A stretch of DNA of 64,000 bases, taken from NCBI RefSeq assembly GCF_932294415.1, contig NC_065535.1, positions 94,814,862-94,878,861 of the forward strand. Direction: 5' to 3'. The translations under genes and the position numbers were made by a program. The number at the start of each line of letters is the position of its first letter. Position 1 is the stretch's first letter. The notes below the pieces were generated by a model. It was not told the DNA's origin and searched no databases. It saw only the letters and a list, made by a program, of their open reading frames with translations. Positions 36,965 to 48,144 of the stretch are shown here, one piece after another. This stretch comes from Quercus robur. Lineage: Eukaryota; Streptophyta; Magnoliopsida; Fagales; Fagaceae.

Positions 36965-37767
36965 GTCACCTTATGCCAACTCCACTTGCATCACAGTCAA
37001 ACTCACAGACCTTTTCAAAACGTGGAACAACCAATATGGGAGCTATAGTCAAGGCTTGTTTTAGGTCCTTGAAACTCTTGCTAGCTACATCAGTCCATTC
37101 AGAATAATCTCTTTTAAAACAATCAATCAGGGTTGATGTTATAGTACTAAGCCTTTGATAAATCTTCCATAGAAAATAGCTAAACCATGAAAGCTCCTTA
37201 CTTCCTGCACACTATGTGGTTTAAGCCATTTAAGGATAGTTTTGGCCTTATCCATATGAATCCATAAATCATAGATCACATAGCCCATGAAGCCTACCCT
37301 ATTGGTTGCAAGTATACACTTCTACAAATTAGCATAGAATATTTGTTTTCTCAGCACTTCAAAGTTCAAACTAACATTTTTGTCAAATGCAGTATGCAAA
37401 TGTTCTCTCAGGCTTTACTGTAGATGAGGATATCATCAAAGGATACAACCACACAAACCCCTAGGTGTGGCTGCAACAATTAAGTCATGACCTTCATGAA
37501 GGTACTAAGGCTGGGCATTAGTGAGCCAAAAGGCATCACTAACCAGACGCTATGTGCCACGTTGTTGTTTGAATCATCAGTACCACTAGAGCTTGTACTA
37601 TCGGTTTCTACATCACTAGGATTGTATTGAGAATCAGTAGTACTGCCAAAGCTTGTGCCTTGAGATTCTTTGTCACTAGATTCTGTTGCCATTGAAGCTA
37701 CAGAAACTGCTTCTTCATGTGGGGTTGGATAAGAATGACCCCTTTCTTGCACTGCTTGATAATGCAT
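36965..37767 (-). mobile_element. Ty3/gypsy pol fragment
   Basis: On the minus strand I can read gypsy reverse transcriptase words in broken frames: VMPFG near 37530, STFMKVMT (37480-37505), VVVSFDDILIYSK (about 37435-37400), then KTILKWLKPHSVQEVRSFHGL and FKDLKQALTIAPILVVPRF, VCEFDCDASGVGI to about 36970. Stops and frame shifts are frequent, so it is a relic. The 5' part (37560-37767) encodes a Ser/Thr/Asp-rich stretch that is not RT, probably a rearranged gag-like segment. Confidence 0.75.
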
Positions 37768-38470
37768 CCCTCTTATTAGTCTTCAGCTTCTTCCAATGAT
37801 TCAAACAAAAATATTTCAAGAAGTTTTGAGGACATCAATTTTATTTTCTTCACGCTTACTGATATAGTCTGATGTAATTGGTGCATAATAAAAGTGATGT
37901 CAGAAGTGAATTCAAATGAAAGTGCTGTTACTCCAATCACAAAAAAACTATTTTAATGCTATATCTTTAAACATTGTTAATTGTAGCAAGAAATGCATTA
38001 AGAAAGATTTCACTAGTAAAAAATTAACAAGTGGCTCATTAAATAATAAATTGAACCGGCTAGTGGGAACTAATTAATTTATCATTTTAAAAAATGGAAA
38101 TGTGTGTTGTAGACAACATTTGACCCGATTAATTTGGAGGTGTATCATCTCATTATTTTGATTGATAATTTCCTTGTGGAATAGTTGGCTGATTTTTTAT
38201 TTGTTACAGGCAAAATGCAATTTAATGATTTCTTTTCCCCCACGTTCCTAGTTGACCATAAACAAAGTAACTCAAAGTCAGCCAAACTTATGAATGACAA
38301 ATATATATAAAACAAGGACAAGAATACAAAATTCAATTAGTTGAACTAATAATTATTGTTGTTAATGAAACAAAGTAATCGTATCTCTTACACTTTCTTC
38401 CAACTAAAGCAAGTATACAAAATTAAAATGGTCAAGAAAATAAAAATAATTATAGAAAAAAAATGAAGAA
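37768..38470. other. Intergenic, no gene seen
   Basis: AT-rich sequence between the gypsy relic and the 3' end of DMP copy 2; probably contains its 3' untranslated region. No repeat recognised. Confidence 0.5.
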
Positions 38471-39137
38471 TTATTTGCCAGGTGTAACAGGGTAACCAAT
38501 GCCATGCCTTGTGGTGGGAATTACTGTAAACAACAAGCTGCAAATGATCCCAATACCAATTGGAACAATGTTTAGAACCTCTTGAGTCTCCTTCCCAGGC
38601 GTTGGGTAAAAGCATTGCACAACATTCTTATCTCTCAAAGCCACAGCACCAAACACCAATACAGATAAACAGCATGAAGCCAATCACGAAACTCTCTTTT
38701 CTTATTTACATCAGCTGCTGCCGAGGCTTTAAAAGTAAGGCTGGACAATCAAACAGCCACAACCCTTTGGAGGTGGCAAGGCCATAGTAGACTTGTCCAT
38801 CCGAGGCCTTGACACTGTCAGTGAAGGAAGCGAGGAAGCATGAGAGGGCGAGGAGGGCGAGGAGGACGAGCGTCATGGCGCGTGTGGCGGAGTCACATGA
38901 TCCATTTTGTGTGAAGACTGGCATGAGAAGTTGAAATGCTAGAAGGGTCCCCGTGGGGAGTAGGTTGGCTACCGTGCTTGTTAGGCTTTGTGTTGCTCGT
39001 TGTTGTTTAGATGGTTGGCGTTGTAGTGGGGGGTTTAGGGCGTCTTGGTCAACATTGGGGGTGGCGGCCGCGGTGGCCTTTATTGATGGTTCCTTGGTGG
39101 GCACGGTAGTTCTTGATCTAATTGTAGGTGTAGCCAT
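38471..39137 (-). pseudogene. DMP (DUF679) copy 2, two frame breaks
   Basis: ATG 39137 opens MATPTIRSRTTVPTKEP, then QSLTSTVANLLPTGTLLAF, TQNGSCDSATRAMTLVLL and DSVKASDGQVYYGLATSKG, all intact. After LWLFDCPA the frame shifts (about 38725-38745), with ADVNKKREFRDWLHA in the next frame, and it shifts again near 38665-38672 before LSVLVFGAVALRDKNVV. The rest is open to the TAA at 38473-38471 (IGYPVTPGK). Both lesions look like single-base changes, so either recent decay or consensus indels are possible. More similar in the C-terminus to copy 1 than random family members would be, consistent with tandem duplication. Confidence 0.85.
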
Positions 39138-39910
39138 TTTGGGTTTCAAAATAGATAATGGTTATTTTGGTGGCGATGATGATATGAGATTTTCAATTTG
39201 ATGAGATTGTCACAATTGTTACAAACCTTTTTTTTCCTTATAGCTGATGATGGTGTGGTGGTGGTGCTGATGATGTGACTTCTTGATCAATATCGATCTA
39301 GATGTAGTTTGGTGTGTGATGAGAGAAGGTGAATTAAGGAATTTTTTTTGAGAGTTTTGGAGAAGGGGAGTAGCTAGAAATGGTTGTGGGGTTCTTGGGG
39401 ACACAAATATAGATAGATTTTGAGTTTGATGGATTTGGTAGGGAAGGGTTGGAAACTTGGAATATTCACGTTATCAAGAATGAGTGGCGATGGTTTATTT
39501 AAGGTATTCATAAATATGCAGTCATTAATTATTAATTCAATCTCATTTTCCACATCTAAAAAGAGGGATTTTTTTTTTTTTTTTGTTCGGATAATATGAT
39601 AATTTGAGAAAATCTCTTATTCTTTTTGAGAAAAATATCTATTTAATAAAAGAAATAAAAGTAGAAAGAGAAAATATATGACAAGCTAGAAGATAATTGT
39701 TAATCATGACTAGCCTCTGAAAAATTATTTCACCACACATAATACTCTCATTACGCTCTTAGATTTTTTTCGTGATTGGAAAATGTGCTCAAAGGCTAGT
39801 ATATATGTGTGTGTGAGAGAGGAGTTGCAACATAATTGGTTTGGATATTCTCTTTTTCAACCCATACAATTAATAAAGGTGTAATGTATTCTCCGTCAAA
39901 AAAAGGTGTA
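39138..39910. other. Upstream region of DMP copy 2
   Basis: Holds GGTGGTG/GATGATG-type short repeats (39150-39280), a T-tract near 39570-39583 and AT-rich DNA. A promoter for the DMP copy would lie here, but no TATA box stands out. No gene. Confidence 0.45.
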
Positions 39911-40635
39911 GGGTGTGTTTGTTTTGGGTGAAAATCACTTCCGGAAATACTTTTCCGGAAATGCGGGTGTTTGGTTGGTCCGGAAAATAGAATTTTCCAG
40001 AAATTGATTTTTGTTGATAAAAAAAAAAAAGGCTTTGATTACGGAAATGAATTTTCGTTCCTTTTTCACTTCAAATGAATTCCAGAGAGAGAGAGAGAGA
40101 GAGAGAGCGAGCACGCGAGAGGAAGGCGAGCTCCAGTCCAGTCCGACGATCGCCAGCGAACCCCGAGCTCCAGTCCGCGCCAATCGCACGCACCAGTCGA
40201 TCTCGCGAGCTCCAGTTCGACGACCGCGCCGTCGATCACGATCCGAGATCGCGATCTCGAGAAGCACCGCGCCGATCGTGATCTCGTGAAACGTCGATCG
40301 ACGCGGTGCTTCGCGAGATCGCGCCATCGATTGCGATCTCGCCTTCACGCCGATCGCGAAGCACCGCGCCGTCGAACCCAGTCGATCGCGATCTCGCCCC
40401 TCGTCGAACTAGCCAGTAGAGCATCAATCGTTGATGATTTTTTTTTTTTCTGGGTTTTGTCATTGTTTTTCTAGGTTTGTCTTTTCCTTCTTCTTTTCCA
40501 AACACCAGAAAATATTTTTCGGAAAATTTTTTGAAATGCAACCAAACATATGAAAACATTTTCCTTTCCGGAAAATAGCATTTCTAGAAAATGGAATATT
40601 TTCCGAAAATGCTTTTACACGAACCAAACACAACC
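39911..40635. mobile_element. MITE-like element with CG-rich core
   Basis: Ends GGGTGTGTTTGTTTTGGGTG and, inverted, CACGAACCAAACACAACC are imperfect terminal inverted repeats about 35 bp long, flanked by GTA (39908-39910 and 40636-40638). Subterminal TTTTCCGGAAA words occur on both sides. The core (40110-40410) is packed with CGATCG, GCGATCTCG and CACCGCG words and has open frames in all directions because it lacks TA-rich stops. A (GA)n tract precedes it at 40084-40107. Confidence 0.7.
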
Positions 40636-40638
40636 GTA

Positions 40639-41867
40639 GTGTATACACAAATCACAACTAATACAAAACTTTGGGGAAGCCCAGAATTCTTTTTCGAAGT
40701 GATAATTTTTTATTCATCAACATGTCAGAATAATATAATCGGGCTTTCACTTTTTTTTTTCTTTTTCTTTTTTTTTAAAAAAAATTGGTAAACGATTCCA
40801 AAGTTGCAGGCTCCATTATATTCGTATGGATATATAAAATTTGTTTTTTCTTGGGGCTGGAGGAATAAAGTAATATACTATACGGTTTAAAAAAAAAGGT
40901 ATTATACTATACGAAAGATTATCACTTCTCTCAAGTTAAGTCATTCTTAAATCTAGATGAGCTTGAAAAGTTTTAGTTTGTGGTACTAGGATTCGGGTAT
41001 TCTTAATTAAAGCTGGATGGCACTGGCATGTATATACTATATACAGTTTCGTAATTATATTTTATTTTTTGGCTCAATGCTTACTTGAAGTATCTAAACA
41101 ACACAAAATCTTTAAATATTGCTGATATATAACAGGTGTATGTATTAATGTATGATACATAAACCTTCTTCCCCTGCCAAATCCAACCCGGTAAGCCAAA
41201 TATTAGTGTTTCCCTCAGTTTTGTTAATCATAATTCCATATAAAACGAGATTAAACTGTACGTTTAAGATTTCATTTGATCTCTATTTAATGCTTGGATA
41301 GGACTCTAATTTGGTTTGTCGGTGTCCCTACCCCTTTTACACTCTCTACCTAAAATAATATATTTTTTCTTCGAATAGACAAAAAAATCGAGAAAAATCA
41401 AATTTGAGTCGGAAAAACAACTGGTTATAATAGTCAAATTAAGCCAAATCTAGAAGTTTTATAGCAAAATGCAATATCTAGCCAAGTTTGACCCATAAAT
41501 TCGATGGTCCTATCAAAGTGAATGTTGGTCTGAGTGTAGATATTTCAATTTCCTTTAAAAAGAGTGTTCATTCGTGAATATCAAATGTAAATCGCCAGAG
41601 AGATATCACAAAAAAATTACGAAAATTTTCACAACTTGCAACTCGCTTTTTTACACAAGTGTTGGAGAGTTTAACCAAATTGGTTAGATAATATTTTAAC
41701 GGGAGGGGAAGTTCAAATTATAAATATCTCCATTAATTAGAAACATCAAAATGTTTTTTTTTTTTTTTTTTTTTTTGGTTTGAGAAGAAGATACTTGCAT
41801 TTAAAGAAAAAACTTAAAATTGGACAAAATCAGCTACTAAAGATTATTATTATTATTTTTTTTTTTA
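40639..41867. other. Intergenic, no gene seen
   Basis: AT-rich DNA with T-tracts at about 40750-40776 and 41754-41776. No exon or recognisable element apart from low-complexity runs. Confidence 0.5.
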
Positions 41868-42068
41868 GAAATCAGTCTGTGAGACAGACCGATGCTTTTA
41901 TTAAAACATAAGAAAACTATGAACATCAAATAGAACAAGGGGGATAATGTCCCCAGGTAAGTCTTCAACCCAAACCTGAAGTTCTAGCCCAACCCAAGAT
42001 TTCTTTACCAAAGCATTGGCAACCTTATTACAATTTCGTTTCGCATGGCAGTAGTGATCCAGGCAATC
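41868..42068 (-). mobile_element. LINE 3' remnant (RNase H tail)
   Basis: On the minus strand HYCHAKRNCNKVANALVKKSW followed by LQVWVEDLPGDI is the C-terminal RNase H-like tail found in plant LINE polyproteins, followed by a stop and ATAAAAGCATCGGTCTG. The 5' part of the element is missing. Confidence 0.7.
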
Positions 42069-43699
42069 AATGGTGGACTATCGAGCCCTTTAGTGTAAAG
42101 ATTAATTTGTCAAATATATAAGAATCGAAACTCAAACAAAACAATAATTGCATAAACCCACAAAGTTTAGAGAAATAATATAAACCCAAATCAGCGTTAA
42201 TCATATGTAAAGAGAGAACCTGAAGATAGTGGATGGTTCCGCTGATTTAGAATGGCAGAAAAGAAGCGCCGTTGAGTCGTACGGGAAGAGTTGAAGCGCC
42301 GCCGAGTTGGATTGGATATAAGTGCACTGCCAATTTGAGGATGGATTGGAAGAGACGAAATTAGAGAGCAATGTCAACGAGTTGGATTGGATGAGAAGAA
42401 GCGCCGCTGGTTTGAGGTTGTGGGTGTGCGGTTGTTTTGTTCTTGTATGGTTTTAGCTGTGATTTGAGGGTTTTGTTTAGAAAGGCAAACTGAAACAAAG
42501 CAAAGGTAGAGAAGCAAACGTGAGAGGAGAAAAGTTTGATAAATGTTTTAATTTTTGGTTTATATATAAAACTTGTTTAGCCGGTAACCAAAACGCATTG
42601 AAATTACATCAACGATCAAGATTAAAATAATACTAAATGAAGGGTTCAAATTTAGGGGATACCATACCCCCTCTTTTTTTGAGGGGATACGGTAGAATGA
42701 CCACTAAACAAAACCCAATACTCACAGACCTTTCAAAAAAAGCTTCCCGCCTTCTCAAAAAAAAAAAAAAAAAAAAAAGAAAGAAAGAAAGAAGAAAGAA
42801 GAAGCTCTCAACCTCACGTCAGCGTCTAAACAAAGCTCAATACCCACAAACCTAAATTGAAAAAAACTCTAAATTGAAAAAAACTCTCGCTCTCGATCCA
42901 TTTCCCTTCTCCATCTCCACTCCACCGGCCACCACCGACCCATTCAAACACACAATCACAAACCCAACCCCAACCCCACTATACCCACTTCTCTCCGTGT
43001 CTCTCTTCCTAGCCGCAACTCACCACAACCCCTGCCCTCACTGTCTCGGCAATTTCAGGTTTGTTTCTCTCAACTTCAGGTTTTTGTATTGGTTTTATTT
43101 GATTTTTTTATTTGTGGGTTTGTTTCGGTTTCATTTGATTTGTTTGTGGGTTTTGTTTGATTTGTTTGTGCATCTTTTTTCATGGTACTTTCAATGATTT
43201 GTTTTGGGTTTTTTCATGGCATTGCAAATCATCCGCCATTCCATTGATTCTCAAACTTTTCTTCCCTTCAACAATTATTCCACTCTTCTAGTGTAGAGAA
43301 ATTGCCTTCAAGAATTAACAACATTTGGTGGTCTATCCAGAGGGAAGCTCCTTAATCCATTTGACTTCAGCCATTCTTCAGGTAGGTATATATATTTAGT
43401 AAACAGTAATACTTATTAGAGTACACACAAAAATAGTAATGCATGCATTCACATCTTTTATTTCTTCTATAGTCTCTCTTCTTACAGATTTTGTTGGACG
43501 AAAGTATGTACGGTTTTGTAATTGTAGCATTATTTCAGAAAATTGAACCCTATACTGTTGAGCCCTATACGGTTTTGTAATTGTATCAATAGATTCAATA
43601 CTGTTGATAAAGGGATGGGACCGAATTAAAATTTTGGGGGCCAAAACTAGGAAAAAGATTAACCACTTAAAAATAAGAAATATATTTCTATCGTTTTGT

Positions 43700-43733
<34 letters not shown>

Positions 43734-43956
43734 AAGCATGTAGAGATTAGACTGCAAAAGATCTTAATTAGCCTTTCACATACGATTAGTAATATTTTTG
43801 CTTAGTGTTCATATTTTCTATTTGAATTCTAGTGTTTGTTGCTATAGGGTGTTTGGATTTGTGTTTATAAGATCTCTTATTCATCAAAAGAGTACAGAGG
43901 ACAGCTACTGTGCAAGTTGCCGCATTTTTGTACTCAATAAGCACCAAAAGGCAAAA
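42069..43956 (+). other. Upstream region and probable 5' UTR of the DUF247 gene
   Basis: 42230-42420 contains three copies of an AAGCGCCG(C/T)YGAGTTGGATTGG-like word without coding sense. 42759-42804 is an A/GAAA-rich tract. From about 42870 the DNA turns pyrimidine- and C-rich (ACTCTCGCTCTCGATCC onwards), typical of a plant leader, with a likely donor at GGCAATTTCAG/GTTTGT near 43060 and a leader intron to about 43840. A 30-bp A-tract is at 43701-43731. Confidence 0.45.
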
Positions 43957-45534
43957 ATGCTGTTAAAAGATATGGAACGAGCGGTACAGGATATTGTTGA
44001 AGAAACCATTATTGATGGGCTGTCAAGTCCATCCAGTCAAGAAGGAACCATTATTGAAGGGCTGTCAATTGCATCCAGTCAAGAAGGAAGTGAAAGTATA
44101 ACTGAAGCAAGTGTGCAAGATAGCGAAGGAGAAACTCCTACTAATGCAGTGGCCAAAGAGCCTCTTAAATGTTTAATATTCAAGGTTCCTGCACATGTTC
44201 GTGAAGTTGACGAAAGAGCTTACAACCCCAAGGTTGTTTCCATTGGTCCATTTCATCATGATGAACCAGGGTTGAGATTCATGGAAGCTCAAAAGTTGCG
44301 GTTTTACAATCGCCTCTTACAGAAAATAAGAGGGCTTACTGGTGAACAAAGTCTTGAAAATGCCATGAAAGAATTGGAGGGAAAAACCAGAGAATGCTAT
44401 TTGGAGGATTTTGAGAATATAAATAGTCATGATTTTGTCAAGATGATGACCCTCGACGGCTGCTTCATTGTAGAGCTCTTGCAGAGTTACCAGGTAATTT
44501 TAGGAATGCAGCATCAAGCTATGTTTAGATTTTTTTTATTCTTTATTTTGATAATCAGCTATGTTTAGATATGGTTTGTCTGTTTAATTATCTTTTAGAA
44601 CTCAATAGACCCATGCGAAGTTATACTATATGAATTGATTTTTTTTCTTCTCTCTTTTAAGGGAAAAGATATGGAGGAGCCCATTTTTGAAACGCGTTGG
44701 ATGTTGCCAACAATTGCTCATGATTTGCTTATGCTTGAGAACCAGCTTCCTATGTTCGTGCTGCAGAAAATATTTGAGCTTACTATCATCGAGCGAGAAG
44801 CTACTCTGAACATGCTTGCTCTCCAATTTTTTGAACCGTTGAGACCTGGGAAGGACAAATTGAAAACAGATATACTTGAAACAAAAGGCAAGTATCCACA
44901 TCTTTTGGCTTTGTTTCATTCTACTTTCATTTCTAGGGATCACAAAAAACAACCCTCACCAGTAAAAGGGGTTAAAGAATGGAAAAAATATGATAAACTT
45001 CCTGGCAAGGGTTGGGTACATAATGCCACATCACTAAAACATGCTGGTGTTCGTTTCCGCAAAAAATCTGGTAACCCTCTTGGTATGGAGTTTAAAAGTG
45101 GAAAGTTGAAGATTCCCACTCTATTCATCGATGATAGTACTGGCCCTTTGTTGAGGAACTTGATAGCTTATGAACAGAGCGACAGATATCCAGCTCCATG
45201 TTTTTCCTGTCTTGCAATTCTCTTGGATAGCTTAGTGGACACGATAGAAGATATCGATATTCTTCGTGAGGCTGGGATTATCAAACAAGTGAAGGGTGGC
45301 AATGAGGAAGTGGTGAATCTTCTTAATAGTCTCAGTAAACACCTTGAGTTTGACATAGATGACTGCTGCATAACTGAGAAAATTGAAGCTGTCAATCGTT
45401 TTTATCGGTCAAAGTGGTTCAGAGTTCTGTTTATCCTAGTTCTCAGCAACATTGGCTACTTAGGTTGGATGATATTAAGCGTTGCCATCATCCAGTTTCT
45501 CCGTCAGTTTATCCCTCGTCCAGATTGTAGATAA
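43957..45534 (+). CDS. DUF247 family protein
   Basis: DUF247 proteins are plant-specific, usually membrane-anchored by one C-terminal helix; grass homologues at the S and Z loci control self-incompatibility, while most eudicot members are uncharacterised. Exon 1 is 43957-44493 and exon 2 is 44662-45534, GT-AG, joined in phase (QSYQ | GKDMEE), giving 469 residues. ATG 43957 is the first in-frame ATG. Residues 15-45 contain an imperfect duplication of a 14-residue unit (IIDGLSSPSSQEG / IIEGLSIASSQEG). Family signatures follow: IFKVPAHVREV, AYNPKVVSIGPFHHDEPGL, DFVKMMTLDGCFIVELL, DLLMLENQLPMFVL and GVRFRKKS. A single transmembrane helix near the C-terminus is VLFILVLSNIGYLGWMIL. No lesion is seen, so it is probably functional. 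Confidence 0.93.
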
Positions 45535-46870
45535 AGCAGATTTCACAGCTCATAAATCCTCTTCCTCTCCCACCCCATGTCCCTGTACCTCTTGCTGTCC
45601 CTCTCTCGCTCCTGCTCCCGCTCCTGCTCCCCTTTAATTAGTGGAAGCAAAAACATCTTTATAATGATTTGAAAGTTTGGTATAGCCATTTTGTATAGCC
45701 ATTTGATGATTTGCTTTATAATGATCTGAAAATGTGTTCTAGACTTCTAGTTCAATTTGTGACACTGTGAGGAATGAATCAATCTATACATTCTGAAATG
45801 TGGCCTCTCATGCCTGTAAATCTGTACCGATTTGCTGATTGTTGACTCAATGATGGGTAGTGTATAGGGACATTATTTTTTTTTAAAGCTTCATACTTTC
45901 TTGCATTTTTGCTCAGGTATTCTTAGTGGTTTGATGTATCAATTTCATGAAAGATGTCTAACTGTCTAACATTGTTTATGTTTTGAAGCAATTAAAGATG
46001 TGACTTGGTCGTCTACTAACCTGTTTCATTATACATTAGCTTAGCTTTGCTAGTTATTCACATGTGCGGTTATGCCACTAACCAAAATCTTAACTGTACA
46101 GATCTTAATTCAGTTTCTTTTACATTCTCATTCTGTTTGCAGGATGAACAGAGTGGCAGTGATGGTTGAAACCAATGGAGCCATTTAGCAGGAACTGTCC
46201 TATTGAATTGATTGGAACTTACTGGATTTTGTTGATAATAATGCTTGAGTTGTAAACAAGTTTCATGAATATGGTTTTCTTTTAAGATTATGATCAGAAT
46301 GTAATGAATAAGGTCTCCATATAAACTTCATAACTGCCAATGCTGCACAGATAATTCATTCGAAATTTTATATATAGTAGCTTTTAATTTTATTCAAGTC
46401 TCCTTTGAAATGATATCTTTTTCTCAGATTTTTACAACCGTCATGACAGTATTTATTTATTTTTTTTTCGATTTGCCTTTTTTTTTTTTTAATAACAAAA
46501 TATTTTTAATCAGACAACTATTTTTAGCAATTCCAACCCTTGTTGAAAAATATTTAAGCAACATCATGTCTAAATAGTTTTACTAAAATATATGAAAATT
46601 TAAGAAGCACGATATTATTTGGGAAAAAATAAAAAATATAAAGGGGTGTACATTTTTTTAGTTTCTTTTTCCTATGTTTTTTCTTTTTTCTTAAGTTTTT
46701 TATGCTTACTAAGACACGACCACTCTCCAATTTCAACACAAAATTCTATTCCTAATGTTATTAGCAACATTAATTCTTCAAATAATCTAAGAAGAAACAT
46801 TATCTTAGGTATTCTTCAACAGCCTTTCCCCAACTTTGTGATTAGTTATTGGTTTTTGGGCTTGATGCAT
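45535..46870 (+). other. DUF247 3' region and spacer
   Basis: 45540-46330 is probably 3' untranslated sequence: it contains a CTCCTGCTCC-type short repeat (45600-45632) and a possible 3' UTR splice acceptor TGTTTGCAG near 46142. 46430-46870 is AT-rich with T-tracts; no gene seen. Confidence 0.4.
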
Positions 46871-46993
46871 CTTAGTTCATGTGTATGGGGTTTATTAATT
46901 ATGCGTGCAGGCCAAATATTGATTTTTTTTTAGTATGGAATAAGTTTATATCCCTTTATGAGTTAGGGTTTAATGTAAATGTCATAAACATAG

Positions 46994-47038
<45 letters not shown>

Positions 47039-47235
47039 CTCTTCTTTTTTGATAATTGGATAGTTATAAGAGGAGCGGAGGTTTAAACGCCAGATGTTTA
47101 CATTTGAAACACTAGAAAGTGTCAATTAGTTGAGTTATAAAACTCAACTAATTGACACTTAGTTCATGTGTATGGAGTTTATTAATTATGCGTGCAGGCC
47201 AAATATTAATTTTTTGGTATGGAATGAGTTTATAT
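46871..47235. repeat. ~78-bp direct repeats around a poly-T run and a perfect hairpin
   Basis: CTTAGTTCATGTGTATGG and about 60 following bases (46871-46950) recur at 47158-47235 with few differences. Between them are a roughly 43-bp T-tract (46996-47038) and a perfect 20-bp inverted repeat with a 4-bp loop (47117-47136 and 47141-47160). The right arm of the hairpin runs directly into the second direct repeat. Confidence 0.85.
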
Positions 47236-47653
47236 ATTTTTAGAGAATTGGCAAAATCAAGCTAAAATATTCCAAAAGAGGTTAAGAAGGATTGAGAATG
47301 AAAATGCCATTCTACTTGATAAATGGGTTGAAACAAATCTTTTGGTGGATGAAACAAATCTTTTGGTGGATAGATATAAAGAGGAAAGCATGTCAAGCAA
47401 GCACTGTGATCGATGTCACTTCAAAAAATAATTAAATAAATATATGAATTACCTTTTAATGACTAGTAACACGTCATCGGTTTGTAAGTTTAATATAGTA
47501 AAAATTTTAGTATCTCTACCATCACTCATATAAATTAAGTAGAATTGAGAGTCTAGCAATGTACCATTTGGCATATTTGGAGCTTCCCGTACTTGACATT
47601 GACAAGTAGCAAAATTTTTCAAGAGTGATGCTAATATGATAATATATATACTT

Positions 47654-47750
47654 TGCCACTTGCCGTATTTGGAGGTTCCAGTGCTTGACAAGTAGCTGCT
47701 ACTTGTCAAGCATTCGAACCTCCAACTCCAAATATGCAAATCACAAATGG
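47654..47750. repeat. Imperfect ~40-bp-arm hairpin
   Basis: Left arm CCGTATTTGGAGGTTCCAGT...CAAGTAGC and right arm GCTACTTG...AACCTCCAACTCCAAATATG pair with a few bulges and almost no loop. A related single arm occurs at about 47563-47611. It looks like a foldback MITE remnant; a small-RNA precursor is a possibility. Confidence 0.65.
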
Positions 47751-47920
47751 CAACGCCTCAACATTTATTTCTACTTGTATCTGTGTGTATATATAAATAT
47801 TAGATTTGTCTGTTTCTAAAAAAAAAATATTAAATTTGTCTAATTAGGTAAAATTTATATGAATTACTTATATGATGACATACATTATTAGTTATTACTG
47901 CCTTATAAATAGCAAGATTG

Positions 47921-48028
47921 TTGACCACTGGGCCTTGTAGCCTAGTGATACCCAGTTCCACTTGTAACCGTTAGTGTGGGGTTCTATCCCCCGCAATAAA
48001 CAATTACCCAAAAAAAAAAAAAAAAAGT
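47921..48028 (+). mobile_element. SINE with 10-bp target duplication
   Basis: A tRNA-like head (GCCTTGTAGCCTAGTGATACCC) and box B-like GGGTTCTATCCCC near 47982 are followed by an A-tail. AGCAAGATTG flanks it at 47911-47920 and 48029-48038. The paralogous sequence at 49420-49432 (AACGAGACTG) lacks the insertion, which confirms the borders. Confidence 0.88.
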
Positions 48029-48087
48029 AGCAAGATTGCTGAGGTTGATAGTCAGTAAAATACTGAGGTGCATTTTTCTTATTTAAG

Positions 48088-48144
48088 ATGAAGTGTTTTT
48101 TTACTTCCCCTTTGCTTATGTTGTTGGTCTTAGTTTTTTAAGTG
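48088..48144 (+). pseudogene. Signal-peptide-like exon 1 of unit A (decayed)
   Basis: ATG 48088 encodes 17 residues (MKCFF...LLMLLVLVF) and a stop. It is strongly hydrophobic like the first exon of small secreted plant proteins. Its TATA box is at 47904-47911 and the SINE lies in between. The splice donor present in the sister unit (GTAAGT) is GAAATT here, and I see no second exon, so it is probably dead. Confidence 0.35.

Noticed and set aside
38145-38336. Hydrophobic signal-peptide-like frame on the minus strand
   Set aside because: It begins with TTG rather than ATG, has no following exon and no family resemblance.
40011-40559. Several Arg/Glu-rich open frames in all directions
   Set aside because: Produced by GA repeats and the CG-dense, stop-poor core of a MITE; no domain and no splice context.
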